Part shown: positions 23,112 to 32,470 of the stretch, one piece after another | How positions within the stretch are numbered: the stretch's first letter is position 1 | Layout: every line of letters begins with the position of its first letter | NCBI GenBank assembly: GCA_025464975.1 | Contig: JAODMT010000004.1 | Span: 1-64,000, forward strand | Direction of reading: 5' to 3' | Source of the DNA: Microbacteriaceae bacterium | Lineage (GTDB): Bacteria > Actinomycetota > Actinomycetes > Actinomycetales > Microbacteriaceae | DNA length: 64,000 nucleotides | Made by a program: the position numbers and the translations under genes | Notes under the pieces: model-generated | Told to the model about the DNA's origin: nothing | The model's input: only the letters and a program-made list of their open reading frames with translations | Database searches by the model: none

Positions 23112-26018
23112 ATGGCGACCCTTCTCTATCGGCTCGGTCGATTCTCGTATCGCCGGTCCTGGACCGTGATCGGCGTCTGGCTCGTGCTCGTCGTCGGCGT
23201 GCTCGGCGGAAGCGTCGCGCTCGGCGGTCAGACCCAGGAATCGTTCGCGATTCCCGGGACAGAGTCCCAGAACGCGCTGGACCGGCTCCAGGCCGTGTTC
23301 CCCTCGGTCGCGGGTGCAAGCGCGCAAGCCATAATCGTCGCCCCGAAGGGTGAGTCGATCACGGATGCGCCGGTCAAGGCGGCGATCCAGACGTTGGACG
23401 CGAAGATCGCTTCGATCAAGGGAATCGACTCCGTCGTCGGCCCGTTCTCCAAATACGCCGGCAACGCGATCAGCAGCGATGGGCGGTACGCGAGAAGCCA
23501 GATCCAGTTCACCGGGGCGTCTACCGACGTGACCGCCACGACACTGTCACAGCTCAAAGCCACTTCGGCGATTGGAACGAGCGCTGGACTGACCGTCGCG
23601 TTCGGCGGTCAGGTGTTCCAGGACAACACCTTTGGCATCACCATCACCGAGGTCTTCGGGCTGCTGTTCGCCGCGGTGGTGCTCATCATTACCTTTGGCT
23701 CCCTGGTCGCGGCCGGTATGCCACTCCTCAGCGCCATGATCGGGGTGGGGATCGTCATCGGCGGCATCGGCGCCGTCTCCGCGTTCACAACGGTATCGAG
23801 CTCCGCGCCGCTGCTCGCACTCATGATCGGGCTCGCGGTCGGCATTGACTATTCGCTTTTCATTCTGTCGCGGCATCGAAGTCAGCTCGCCGCCGGCCAG
23901 GATCCGGAGGAATCGGCAGCGACCGCGGTTGGCACGGCAGGCAGCGCCGTCGTCTTCGCGGGAGTCACCGTGATCATCGCGCTTCTCGGGCTGCTCGTTG
24001 TCGACATCCCGTTCCTCAGCGTCATGGGCGTCGGCGCAGCATTCGCGGTGCTCATCGCGATCGGGGTCGCCACGACCCTCCTCCCGGCTCTGCTCGGCCT
24101 CGCCAAGGGGCGACTGGCGCCGAAGCCCGGGTCCCGGGCGTTTAAGCGCGCCATGGTGCACGGTGACGGGGGCACCCCGACCATGGGCCTCCGCTGGGTG
24201 AGAGGCGTCATGAAGCGCCCGATCTTCGCCACGGTCAGCGTAGTGCTTGTGCTCGGAGTGCTCGCCATTCCCGCGCTCAGCCTGGACCTCAACCTGCCCG
24301 ACGGCGCATCGGAGCCGAAGGGTTCGACCCAGCGGGAGGCCTACGAGCTGATCAAGGATGGCTTCGGTCCGGGCTACAACGGACCGCTCATCATCGCCGT
24401 CGACATCACCCAGACCACCAACATCCAGTCCGATCTGGACGGCATCGCGGCGCAGCTCAAGACCCTCAAGGACGTCGAGTACGTCAGTCCGGGGCTTCCG
24501 GATCCCGGACTCGACACCGCGATCATCCAGGTCATCCCCTCCAGCGCCCCCGATGCTCCGCAGACCAAGGCCCTCGTTCAGTCCATCCGAAACCTTGCGC
24601 CGACCATCGACAAGAAATTCGACACCCCGATCTCGGTCACCGGGTCGACCGCGGTCGGAATCGACATCTCAAACCGGTTGACCAACGCCCTTGTCCCGTT
24701 CGGCGCGATCGTCGTTGGCCTCTCGATCGTGCTCCTCATGATGGTGTTCCGCTCGGTGCTCGTTCCGATCAAGGCAGCGCTCGGATTCCTGCTCTCGGTG
24801 ATGGCCTCGTTCGGGGTCGTGGTGGCGATCTTCCAGTGGGGCTGGTTTGGCCAGCTGCTCAACGTGCAAACGCCCGGTCCGATCCTGAGCTTCATGCCGA
24901 TCATCCTCATGGCCGTTCTGTTCGGTCTCGCGATGGACTACGAGGTGTTTCTCGTGTCCGGGATGCGCGAGGAGTTCGTGCATTCCGGTGACGCGAAGCG
25001 ATCGGTGAGCCGCGGATTCGCCAACGGCTCGCGCGTGGTCACCGCCGCGGCCCTCATCATGTTCTTTGTCTTCTTCGCCTTCGTTCCGGAGGGCTCGAAC
25101 ACGATCAAGCCGATCGCCCTTGGTCTCGCCGTCGGGGTGGCGTTCGACGCCTTCCTGGTGCGGATGACCCTGGTCCCGGCGATCATGACCCTGCTTGGCC
25201 GAGCCGCCTGGTGGATGCCGAAGTGGCTTCGACGCGCACTGCCCAACATGGACATCGAGGGCGAGAACCTTCGCGAGCACCGGGAGGCCGTCGACTGGAC
25301 GCTCGGACAGGACGGCGCCGCCGTGAGTGCGGAAGCGCTCGTCGCCGGCTCGGAGCGGTTCGCCGTCGGACCGATCGACCTGGCCGTCCCAGCCGGCTCG
25401 GTCGTCCTCGCGAGTGGCGAGCCGAGCGTGCGCCGCCTGATCGCCGCCACGATCGCCGGTCGTATCGACGCGCTCTCCGGTCGGGCCCAGGTCATGGGGC
25501 ATCCGCTGCCGTCCGAGGCCGGGCGGGTCGCTCGACTCGTCGCGATGGCCGACGTCGGCGGGGTGGAACGCGCGGAGACCACGGTGACGCTCGGCGAACT
25601 CCTCGACGAACGGCTGCGCCTCACCGGTCCGGTGCGCAGGTTGGGACGCGCCCGCACGGCAGATCGATGGGTAACCCGAATCAACTCGGCGGTTTCAGAG
25701 GTCGCCGGCCGGGCGGCGACGCCCGTGACCATCCGATCGACGCTTCGGGAACTGCCGCAGCTCGAACGGGCGATCGCACTCGCGACGGTCGCCCTGTCCG
25801 AGGGCACTCCCGTCGTCGCGCTCGACCTGCTCGACTCGTTCGCCGAGACCGACGAACGCGCCTTCCTCGCCGCGGTGTGTCAACTCGCGGCCCCGACCAC
25901 TACCCTGCTGCTCTTCTCGCCGCTGCCGGTTCGGACCTCGAGTTCGGGTTGGGGAGGCGACCGCCCCCTCACCATCCTCGATCTCACAGCGCTCGACACC
26001 AGAGGAGTCCTTAAGTGA
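23112..26018 (+). CDS. MMPL transporter with C-terminal degenerate ABC-ATPase-like domain
   Basis: A 968-residue protein. Residues 1-725 form a typical MMPL/RND transporter: helix, extracytoplasmic domain, helices with GLAVGIDYSLFILSRHR, then a second half with GLAMDYEVFLVSGMREEF. Residues 730-968 are an added cytoplasmic domain with the strand order of an ABC ATPase (FAVGPIDLAVPAGSVVLAS), but the P-loop lacks GK(S/T) (ASGEPSVRR), the signature is replaced by LRELPQLERAIALATVAL and Walker B by ALDLLDSF. It should not hydrolyse ATP. Proton-driven export of lipids or drugs is the known MMPL role; the tail may be regulatory. GTG of the next gene overlaps its stop. Confidence 0.9.
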   Translation: MATLLYRLGRFSYRRSWTVIGVWLVLVVGVLGGSVALGGQTQESFAIPGTESQNALDRLQAVFPSVAGASAQAIIVAPKGESITDAPVKAAIQTLDAKIASIKGIDSVVGPFSKYAGNAISSDGRYARSQIQFTGASTDVTATTLSQLKATSAIGTSAGLTVAFGGQVFQDNTFGITITEVFGLLFAAVVLIITFGSLVAAGMPLLSAMIGVGIVIGGIGAVSAFTTVSSSAPLLALMIGLAVGIDYSLFILSRHRSQLAAGQDPEESAATAVGTAGSAVVFAGVTVIIALLGLLVVDIPFLSVMGVGAAFAVLIAIGVATTLLPALLGLAKGRLAPKPGSRAFKRAMVHGDGGTPTMGLRWVRGVMKRPIFATVSVVLVLGVLAIPALSLDLNLPDGASEPKGSTQREAYELIKDGFGPGYNGPLIIAVDITQTTNIQSDLDGIAAQLKTLKDVEYVSPGLPDPGLDTAIIQVIPSSAPDAPQTKALVQSIRNLAPTIDKKFDTPISVTGSTAVGIDISNRLTNALVPFGAIVVGLSIVLLMMVFRSVLVPIKAALGFLLSVMASFGVVVAIFQWGWFGQLLNVQTPGPILSFMPIILMAVLFGLAMDYEVFLVSGMREEFVHSGDAKRSVSRGFANGSRVVTAAALIMFFVFFAFVPEGSNTIKPIALGLAVGVAFDAFLVRMTLVPAIMTLLGRAAWWMPKWLRRALPNMDIEGENLREHREAVDWTLGQDGAAVSAEALVAGSERFAVGPIDLAVPAGSVVLASGEPSVRRLIAATIAGRIDALSGRAQVMGHPLPSEAGRVARLVAMADVGGVERAETTVTLGELLDERLRLTGPVRRLGRARTADRWVTRINSAVSEVAGRAATPVTIRSTLRELPQLERAIALATVALSEGTPVVALDLLDSFAETDERAFLAAVCQLAAPTTTLLLFSPLPVRTSSSGWGGDRPLTILDLTALDTRGVLK

Positions 26019-27877
26019 GTCCGTCCATTTCTCCCGCACGCCGTTCGCTCGCCCATCGGGCGGCGATCATCGCCGTGGTGCTCGTCCCACTCGCGTTTGC
26101 CGGCCTGTTCGTCGGCGCGCTCGCGCAGGCGACCACGGCCGTTGACCGCATCCCGGCGGCGATCGTCAACTCCGACAAACTCGTCTATTCAACGGCCGCC
26201 GACGGCACGAAGTCGCCCATCTTCGCCGGCCGACAGCTCGTCACCGAACTGACCGGGGGCAGCAAGGGCTTCGACTGGACCATCACCAACAGCGCCGATG
26301 CCGAGCAGCAGCTCAAGGACGGCACGGTGGACGCCATCCTCACTGTGCCGAAAAACTTCTCTTCCTCGATCATGTCGCTTTCCTCGTCCTCACCGGAGCG
26401 GGCGAACCTCGCCATCCGCACCGACGACTCCCACAGCTATCTCACCGGGGCCGTGGCGCAATCCGTTGGCGACGGCCTCGTCAGTGCCTTCGGTGTGGCG
26501 ATCACGGAGCAGTACATTTCCGGGATCTCGGCCGGAATCGGGACCCTGGGTAGCTCTCTGCACTCGGCGGCGAACGGAGCGAGCAGCCTCGCGTCCGGTG
26601 CGACCGGCCTCAGCGGCGGCCTCGGAACCCTCTCCGGTGGGGTGTCATCCGCCGCGAGTGGTGCGTCATCCCTCGCGGGTGGCGTCACCCAGTACACCGG
26701 CGGAGTGGATTCGCTCAGCTCGGGACTCCGCAAGCTCAACGCCGGGGCGGCGAACCTCACCCCCCTCAGCAACGGCATTTCCGGAGTGGCCGGCGGCGTG
26801 GCGGCCCTGTCGGCGCAGCTCGCGGCAGCGACCGCGGCCCCCGTCCCCGACCAGGCAGCGATCGCCACGATAAGTCAGCAGCTCGCCGCGGCCTCCGCCG
26901 AACTCAGCGCCTTGAGCGGCCAGAATGCATCGCTTGCGACGGGCATCCAATCCGGTGTCAAGCAGAGTGCGTCCGGCTCTACCCAGCTTTCGGCCGGTTC
27001 GGAGTCCCTTCGGTCGGGTGCGAGCTCGCTGTCCGCGGGACTCGGGGAGCTCTCCGCGGGAGCAACGTCCGCCTCTACCGGCGCTGCTCAGCTTGCGACC
27101 GGGGTTTCGCAGCTGGCCGGCGGCCTCCAGAGTGGAGCGGATCAGGTTCCCGCGACTTCGCCGTCCGCCGCGGCGCAGACCGCGAAGATCGCCGCCGACC
27201 CTGTCGGCCTCACTGTGACGCGGGACAACAAGATCTCAAGCCTCGGCCAGGTCATCGCGACGTTCTTCGTGCCCCTCGGCCTATGGGTCGGCGCGCTCGC
27301 CGTGTTCCTGGTGCTCCGACCGCTCTCCCGACGCGCGCTCTCCTCCTCGGCCGGCAACGGGCGGCTTGTGCTCTCCGCCCTCGGCCGGGCCAGTGCGGTC
27401 ACCGTCGCCCAGGCGGTGTTGCTCGTGGCGCTCTTGCACGTCGCACTTCACGTGTCGTGGGCTCTGCTTCCGGCGACTCTGGGGTTCTCGCTCGTGCTCG
27501 CCCTGGCCTTCACCGCGTTCCACTACCTGCTGACGATCGCGTTCGGCCGTGCCGGACTCGTGATCTCGCTGCTGTTGCTCGCGATTCAGGTGACGTCGAC
27601 GGGAGGGCTCTACCCGGTTCAGATGCTCGCGGCCCCGTTCCAGCTGATCAGCCCGTTCCTGCCGCTCACCTACGGGGTTGCCGGGATGCAGGGGATCATC
27701 GCCGGAGGGAATGCCGGTTCCGTTGTCGCGGCAGCGTTCACCCTGCTCGCCTTCGGGCTCGCCAGCGTGCTCGTTTCGCTTCTGGTGGTCCGTCGCACCC
27801 GACGAGCCCAGGCGCTCGGGCTAACCTCGGCCCTCCCGCTGGGGAGTCATGGCGGCCAGGCACCGCAGGTCGCCTAG
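26015..27877 (+). CDS. YhgE/Pip-family membrane protein
   Basis: A 620-residue protein with one N-terminal helix, a large external part with seven-residue-type repeats (SGASSLASGATGLSGGLGTLSGGVSSAASGASSLAGG) likely forming an elongated coiled or helical stalk, and about six C-terminal helices of ABC-2 type (RALSSSAGNGRLVLSALGRASAVTVAQAVLLVALLH). The family includes phage infection protein Pip and ESX-like YhgE. GTG 26015 overlaps the MMPL stop (GTGA), so the two are coupled and may form one envelope complex. Confidence 0.88.
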   Translation: MSPSISPARRSLAHRAAIIAVVLVPLAFAGLFVGALAQATTAVDRIPAAIVNSDKLVYSTAADGTKSPIFAGRQLVTELTGGSKGFDWTITNSADAEQQLKDGTVDAILTVPKNFSSSIMSLSSSSPERANLAIRTDDSHSYLTGAVAQSVGDGLVSAFGVAITEQYISGISAGIGTLGSSLHSAANGASSLASGATGLSGGLGTLSGGVSSAASGASSLAGGVTQYTGGVDSLSSGLRKLNAGAANLTPLSNGISGVAGGVAALSAQLAAATAAPVPDQAAIATISQQLAAASAELSALSGQNASLATGIQSGVKQSASGSTQLSAGSESLRSGASSLSAGLGELSAGATSASTGAAQLATGVSQLAGGLQSGADQVPATSPSAAAQTAKIAADPVGLTVTRDNKISSLGQVIATFFVPLGLWVGALAVFLVLRPLSRRALSSSAGNGRLVLSALGRASAVTVAQAVLLVALLHVALHVSWALLPATLGFSLVLALAFTAFHYLLTIAFGRAGLVISLLLLAIQVTSTGGLYPVQMLAAPFQLISPFLPLTYGVAGMQGIIAGGNAGSVVAAAFTLLAFGLASVLVSLLVVRRTRRAQALGLTSALPLGSHGGQAPQVA

Positions 27878-28168
27878 CTGTACTGCTCACGGGATGTTGT
27901 CATCCGGCAGACGGGTGGTTGATATGCCGGCCGAGCATCGTCGTCGCGCTAATGGCTAGGATGCTGACCATGAATCCCCGCAAGTCTTAGCGTCTGCGCT
28001 TGATGCAGCGGAGGAGTCTGCCCATTTTCGGCTGAGACTCGCGCTCTAGCGAACGGTCAACGACCTCGCTCCAAGAGCCGTCGCCGACCAGTGTGCGACG
28101 CCCGCTGCATCTGTACCGCCAGACCATGGACGCGTCACTGTGCGCGAAGTCTTCTTAGGGGTTCTCAG
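27878..28168. other. 291-bp gap before the MFS exporter
   Basis: No gene, clear terminator or operator was seen. Track ORFs crossing it are shadows. The MFS ribosome site TAGGGG lies at its right end. A regulatory leader peptide cannot be excluded but I see no good start signal. Confidence 0.4.
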
Positions 28169-29437
28169 ATGCAACAAAACAACGATGTGCCTACCGCACT
28201 TTCTGGAAATATCGACTTCCATCTTCTTGTTGGAGGCCAGCTCGTCTCTCAAGTGGGCAACCAATTGCAGAGCCTCGCTCTGCCGCTGGTAGTCCTCACG
28301 CTTACCGGCTCCGCAGTGCAGGCAGGCGCGATCCTCGCGATCAGCACTGCCACATACCTGTTGTTCGGGCTTGTAGCAGGTGCCTTAGTGGACAGGTGGG
28401 ATCGGAAGCGCACAATGATCTGGTGTGAGGTAGGTCGCGCAGTGCTCACCGCCTCCATCCCGGTCGCTTTCCTCTGGAACGCCGTGAGCATCCCGCAGTT
28501 GTACGCGGTCGCGATCATCACCGGTGCGCTTGGGGTGCTCTTTCAGACCGCAAATAGCACGGCGATGCCGCACGTTGTGGCGCCGCAGCAACTCCCGGCG
28601 GCGCTCGGCATAAGCCAGGCGGCATCCAGCGCCGTGGGTATCGCCGGGTCCGGTCTCGCGGGAGCCGCCTACGCGGTGGGCCGGTCTATCCCGTTCCTGG
28701 TGAACGTGGCTTCTTTCCTGGTCTCCGCCGCAACGCTGAGCGCCATTCGACCCCAATTTCAGGGTGCGCGTATTGATTCCGCTCGCGGCCCAGGCGATCT
28801 TCTCGGCGAGATTCGCGAGGGACTCGTTTGGGTCTGGCGCCAGCCTGTAATCCGTCTGCTTACCATCGTCGAGGCCGCGGACGGTCTCCGGTACGGTGCT
28901 GGGTATTTGCTGATCATTGAGCTGGCTCGCCAGGTCAGCGCCGATGCCTTACAGATCGGTTTCGTGTTCGGCGGGGCTGGTCTGGGGGGACTCGTGGGCG
29001 GCTTGCTGGCAGCTCGCGCCACGAAACGCTATCCGCTGGGGCGAGTCGCGATCGTGCTTCTCTGGGCGGAAGCTGCCGCGTTCCCGCTCTACGCATTCGC
29101 ACCGTCGTGGGCTTGGCTTGCCCTCGTCGCGCTCCTGGAGAGCGTTCTCGTGCCGATCTACTCGGTTGCGATGAACAACTACCGACTGACGATCACTCCG
29201 GATCGGATGCGGGGGCGAACCAACAGTGCTGTGAGCACTCTCGTCACCGGCGCGATGTCGATCGGTACGATCGCGAGCGGACTCCTGCTCGAACAAATTG
29301 GCGCCACGGCCCTCGCTCTCGCCTGCGCCGGCTGGTTGCTCGTACTCGCCCTGGCGACAACGGCAAGCCGAACGATTCGAACCGCCGGAGCGCCAGCCAC
29401 GCCCCGGTTGAGCGGCACGTCGGACAGGAGCATCTGA
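28169..29437 (+). CDS. MFS exporter, macrolide/multidrug efflux type
   Basis: A 422-residue carrier with about 12 membrane segments. FHLLVGGQLVSQVGNQLQSLALPLVVLTLTGSAVQAGAI and GALVDRWDRKRTMIWCEVGR match the MFS_3 (MefA-like) exporters, with motif A as DRWDRKR. ATG 28169 is used rather than 28091, because the first 26 residues there are shadow-like and a TAGGGG site lies before 28169. No resistance partner gene is near. Substrate unknown. Confidence 0.88.
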   Translation: MQQNNDVPTALSGNIDFHLLVGGQLVSQVGNQLQSLALPLVVLTLTGSAVQAGAILAISTATYLLFGLVAGALVDRWDRKRTMIWCEVGRAVLTASIPVAFLWNAVSIPQLYAVAIITGALGVLFQTANSTAMPHVVAPQQLPAALGISQAASSAVGIAGSGLAGAAYAVGRSIPFLVNVASFLVSAATLSAIRPQFQGARIDSARGPGDLLGEIREGLVWVWRQPVIRLLTIVEAADGLRYGAGYLLIIELARQVSADALQIGFVFGGAGLGGLVGGLLAARATKRYPLGRVAIVLLWAEAAAFPLYAFAPSWAWLALVALLESVLVPIYSVAMNNYRLTITPDRMRGRTNSAVSTLVTGAMSIGTIASGLLLEQIGATALALACAGWLLVLALATTASRTIRTAGAPATPRLSGTSDRSI

Positions 29438-29519
29438 GGCGGCAATCATGTCTGGCGGGTGGTGAAGGGCGAGACCGAAGGCTTCGTTTATTTGCCTTGT
29501 AGGTTATTTAGCCAATCGG

Positions 29520-29525
29520 TATAGT
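29520..29525 (+). promoter_or_regulatory. -10 element of a leaderless ArsR transcript
   Basis: TATAGT is followed by exactly six bases and then ATG 29532, the classical leaderless arrangement in Actinomycetota. Confidence 0.6.
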
Positions 29526-29531
29526 AGCCGC

Positions 29532-29873
29532 ATGACGACCGCGCAATTGGATGCCACCTTCTTGGCGCTGGCCGACCCCACCCGTCGGGCGATCATCGGC
29601 CGCCTCGCGCTGGGGGATGCCACGGTGAACGAGTTGGCCGAGCCGTTCGCCATGACGCTCCCGGCGGTATCGAAGCACCTCAAGGTTCTGGAGCGCTGCG
29701 GGCTGATCTCGCGATCGCGCCGCGCCCAGTTCAGGCCGTGCCACCTCGAAGGGGCCGCCCTCGACGCCGCGGAATCCTGGATCGAAGAGAACCGCCGCCT
29801 CTGGTCCGATCGCTTCGACAAGCTCGATGCGCACCTCCGTGACATTCAAAATCCCGGGAGAGGCCAGCAATGA
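29532..29873 (+). CDS. ArsR-family winged-helix regulator (module 1)
   Basis: A 113-residue regulator: DPTRRAIIGRLALGDATVNELAEPFAMTLPAVSKHLKVLERCGLISRSRRAQFRPCHLE is a classical winged helix without metal-binding Cys pairs. This subgroup is usually coupled to an AHSA1/SRPBCC gene, as here. Its stop overlaps the next start (ATGA). It most likely represses its own three-gene operon. Confidence 0.9.
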   Translation: MTTAQLDATFLALADPTRRAIIGRLALGDATVNELAEPFAMTLPAVSKHLKVLERCGLISRSRRAQFRPCHLEGAALDAAESWIEENRRLWSDRFDKLDAHLRDIQNPGRGQQ

Positions 29874-30376
29874 CAAACAATCCCGCGGCGCCCATCGGGC
29901 ACGTCGAACCCGCAAGCGAGCTCAACTTCTTCCGGCTATTCGAAGCGCCCAGGGCCCTCGTCTTCCGCTGCATGATCGACCCGCAGCACCTCACGCGCTT
30001 CTGGGGGCCCACCGGAGTGACCACCCCGATTGACGGCATCGTGGTCGACGCTCGCCCTGGCGGCGCGTTCGAGACGACGATGGTCAACGACAGAGACGGC
30101 AGCCGATACCGGATGCGCGCAGTCTTCAACGAGGTCACCGAACCCGAGCGGCTGGTCTGGACCGACGTCGACTCCGGCATGATCACCACGACCGTCTTCA
30201 CCGACTTGGGTGACGATCGCACCGAGGTGCACATCCGCCAGACCCTCGTTCCCGCACCGGTCATGGCGGGCGACGCGCAGGCCGGCTTCCTCACCTCGCT
30301 CGATCGTTTCACCGCGTACACGAAATCCCTCACCGAACGAGCCACCGGCTCCGCACCCCAGCGGAGGAACGAATGA
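29870..30376 (+). CDS. SRPBCC (AHSA1-like) protein (module 1)
   Basis: A 168-residue START-like domain protein: FRLFEAPRALVFRCMIDPQHLTRFWGPTGVTTPI at the N-terminus and FTDLGDDRTEVHIRQTLVP later are typical of the AHSA1 group, which binds hydrophobic ligands in a deep cavity. It overlaps both neighbours by 4 bases. Probably a ligand-binding partner to the ArsR regulator or a polyketide-cyclase-like enzyme; function is not established. Confidence 0.88.
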   Translation: MTNNPAAPIGHVEPASELNFFRLFEAPRALVFRCMIDPQHLTRFWGPTGVTTPIDGIVVDARPGGAFETTMVNDRDGSRYRMRAVFNEVTEPERLVWTDVDSGMITTTVFTDLGDDRTEVHIRQTLVPAPVMAGDAQAGFLTSLDRFTAYTKSLTERATGSAPQRRNE

Positions 30377-31146
30377 CCACGGTGCATTCAGCAGATGGGA
30401 CCCCGATCAGCTTCGATCAAACCGGATCGGGCCCACCGCTCGTCCTGGTGCTCGGCGCCTTCAACGAACGCCCGGCCGGGGAAGCATTGGCCGCCTATCT
30501 CGCGCCGCACTTCACGGTTGTCAATTACGACAGGCGGGGCCGCGGCGAGAGCGGTGACACACAGCCCTACGATGTGGATCGCGAGGTTGAAGATCTGGGA
30601 GCGATGATCGAGGTGGCCGGTGGCACCGCCGCGGTATTCGGATACTCCTCCGGCGCCGTCCTCGCCATGATCGCCGCCGAGAAGGGCCTGCCGATCACCT
30701 CGCTCGCGCTGTACGAGCCGCCCTATCCGCTTGAGGGCAGGGCGCCGGAGTTCTTTGATCAGCTGGCGTTCGATATTCGTGCCTTGCTGGCGGAGGGCAG
30801 GCGCGGCGACGCCGTAGAACTCTTCCAGACTCGCGCCGTCGGCATCCCGCCCGGGGTCGTCGCGCAGATCCGCCAGGCACCGTTCTGGCCGGCACTGGAA
30901 CGGATCGCTCCCACTCTCGAATACGAGTCGATCATCCTCGCCGCCGACCCGCGCCTGCCGGAGCGAGTCGTTGCACCCACGCTCGTGATCGCCGGATCCG
31001 ACAGCCCGCCCATCGTCGCCAATGCGGCAAAGACACTAGCCGGCCGCCTTTCGGATGGCACGCTTCGCGTGCTCGAAGGCCAGACCCACGACATCGTCGC
31101 CGATGCGGTGGGCCCGGTGGTCGCGGGGTTCCTGACACCGGCGTGA
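30373..31146 (+). CDS. alpha/beta hydrolase (module 1)
   Basis: A 257-residue alpha/beta hydrolase with the entry strand PPLVLVLGAFNERP, NYDRRGRGESG, nucleophile elbow GYSSGAV (Ser near 97) and final His in GQTHDIVADAV. No signal peptide. It closes the ArsR-SRPBCC-hydrolase operon. The protein at 33236 has the same layout, with INYDRRGRGESGDT matched by YDRRGRGDSGDT, so the two are paralogues. Substrate unknown. Confidence 0.9.
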   Translation: MTTVHSADGTPISFDQTGSGPPLVLVLGAFNERPAGEALAAYLAPHFTVVNYDRRGRGESGDTQPYDVDREVEDLGAMIEVAGGTAAVFGYSSGAVLAMIAAEKGLPITSLALYEPPYPLEGRAPEFFDQLAFDIRALLAEGRRGDAVELFQTRAVGIPPGVVAQIRQAPFWPALERIAPTLEYESIILAADPRLPERVVAPTLVIAGSDSPPIVANAAKTLAGRLSDGTLRVLEGQTHDIVADAVGPVVAGFLTPA

Positions 31147-31264
31147 CCGATTGCGTCGTGAACAAGCCGGGGCGGGCGGCGGTCTCCCTCCGCGCCACAC
31201 GTGTTTCGCAAGGCGAACGTGGACCCGAGTGAGTAGGGGTCGAGCTGCCAGTAGAGAGTGCCCG

Positions 31265-31780
31265 TCAGGCTTGAAGAGGTGGGATTATCTGGCGGTGACG
31301 CCGCGTGAGATCCACAGCGCCGACTATCCCGGCGCCAATGACGGCGAGGGCGCTGGTTGCATACAGCGGCAATGCCCACGGCGAGTGGTCGCCTCCGCGG
31401 ATCATGTACGTGTCGGCGAGTCCCATTCCTGTATGAAAGGAGGCCACAAAATAGGCGGGCGCTCCGAGCATGAGAACCACTAGGTAAAGGAAGGCGGCAG
31501 TGAGGGGTGCCATGTCGCGGCGAGCTAATACCAGGACGAGTACGAAGATCGCGAGCGCGACGCCGAGGCCGAGAAACCCCACGACGAAAGGTGCGCCCAG
31601 TGATTCATTCGCCGCGGCCATGTCCTCCCGTATCCGATCCAGGTCTTTTCCTGGAGCGGCTGCGAGCGGATTCAGCACGAGGATCTGGAGGCCCGCCAGA
31701 AACGAATACACCGCAACTGCAACGGTCCCCGTTACGGCGATTGCGATGGTCACAGCTCGAGGACTCACGGGCGGACGCAT
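31265..31780 (-). CDS. four-helix membrane protein, 171 aa
   Basis: Four predicted membrane helices (IAIAVTGTVAVAVYSFLAGLQILVL, FVVGFLGLGVALAIFVLVLVLA, APLTAAFLYLVVLMLGAPAYFVASF, WALPLYATSALAVIGAGIVGAV). The track start 31915 would abut the stop of the dihydrofolate reductase-like gene, but the extra 45 residues are Cys/Arg-rich and unlike a membrane N-terminus; ATG 31780 is preferred, though its ribosome site (GGGG) is weak. Family not recognised. Confidence 0.6.
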   Translation of the reverse strand: MRPPVSPRAVTIAIAVTGTVAVAVYSFLAGLQILVLNPLAAAPGKDLDRIREDMAAANESLGAPFVVGFLGLGVALAIFVLVLVLARRDMAPLTAAFLYLVVLMLGAPAYFVASFHTGMGLADTYMIRGGDHSPWALPLYATSALAVIGAGIVGAVDLTRRHRQIIPPLQA

Positions 31781-31915
31781 ACCCCGACCATAAGCGTGCC
31801 GCGCGGCCCAGCCAATAGCGCCGCCGAAAACGCATCCGACGGAGCATCCGGCTGCTGACGCCGTTGCGCGACAAGCGTGGCGCCGCTCGGCGACTGTTCG
31901 ATCCTCATGCGGCAC

Positions 31916-32470
31916 TCATTCCTTCACCACCCGGTACGTGTTGACCAGGGCTCCCGTTTGGAAGCGGTCGGAGCTGATGAACTCTAGTCTTTGGGGCTCG
32001 GGAAAGAGTTTTTTCCCTGAGCCGAGTGCGGTGGGGTGGACCGTCAGCCTGAGTTCATCCACGAGGCTTTCGTGGAGCATGGAGGCGATGAAGTCAGACC
32101 CGCCGGTGACCCCGATCGTGCCGCCTGAACGTTCTCGAAGGGCGGCAATCTCTTCTGCGGGGGACGTAGAGGCGATTCGTGAACGCTGCCATTTGGCGTC
32201 GGAGAGGGTTCGGCTGAAGACGAGTTTTTCGTGCCCGTTGACGACGGAGGCGAGGGGGTCATCGGCGGTAGGCCAGTAGGCGTACTGCTCCTCGTAGGTC
32301 ACTCGTCCCATGAGCATTGTGTCGATGTGCTCGAGATAGCTCTTGGTCGCTGCGATCAAATCTGGTGTGAGATCGCCGTGGATCCAGTCGATGCGTCCGT
32401 TGGACCTGGCGATGTAGCCGTCGGCGGAGATTTGCATGGCGAGCGATACAATTCGCACTTTTCTCATCAT
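31916..32470 (-). CDS. dihydrofolate reductase-like (RibD C-terminal domain) protein
   Basis: A 184-residue protein of the RibD_C/DHFR-like family common in Actinomycetota: MQISADGYIARSNGRIDW at the N-terminus, TMLMGRVTYEE and GGTIGVTGGSDFIASMLHESLVDELRLTVHPTALGSGKKLF. NADPH-dependent reduction is likely, but these stand-alone homologues rarely act in folate or riboflavin synthesis. ATG 32470 overlaps the DUF998-like stop (ATGA). Confidence 0.85.
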   Translation of the reverse strand: MMRKVRIVSLAMQISADGYIARSNGRIDWIHGDLTPDLIAATKSYLEHIDTMLMGRVTYEEQYAYWPTADDPLASVVNGHEKLVFSRTLSDAKWQRSRIASTSPAEEIAALRERSGGTIGVTGGSDFIASMLHESLVDELRLTVHPTALGSGKKLFPEPQRLEFISSDRFQTGALVNTYRVVKE

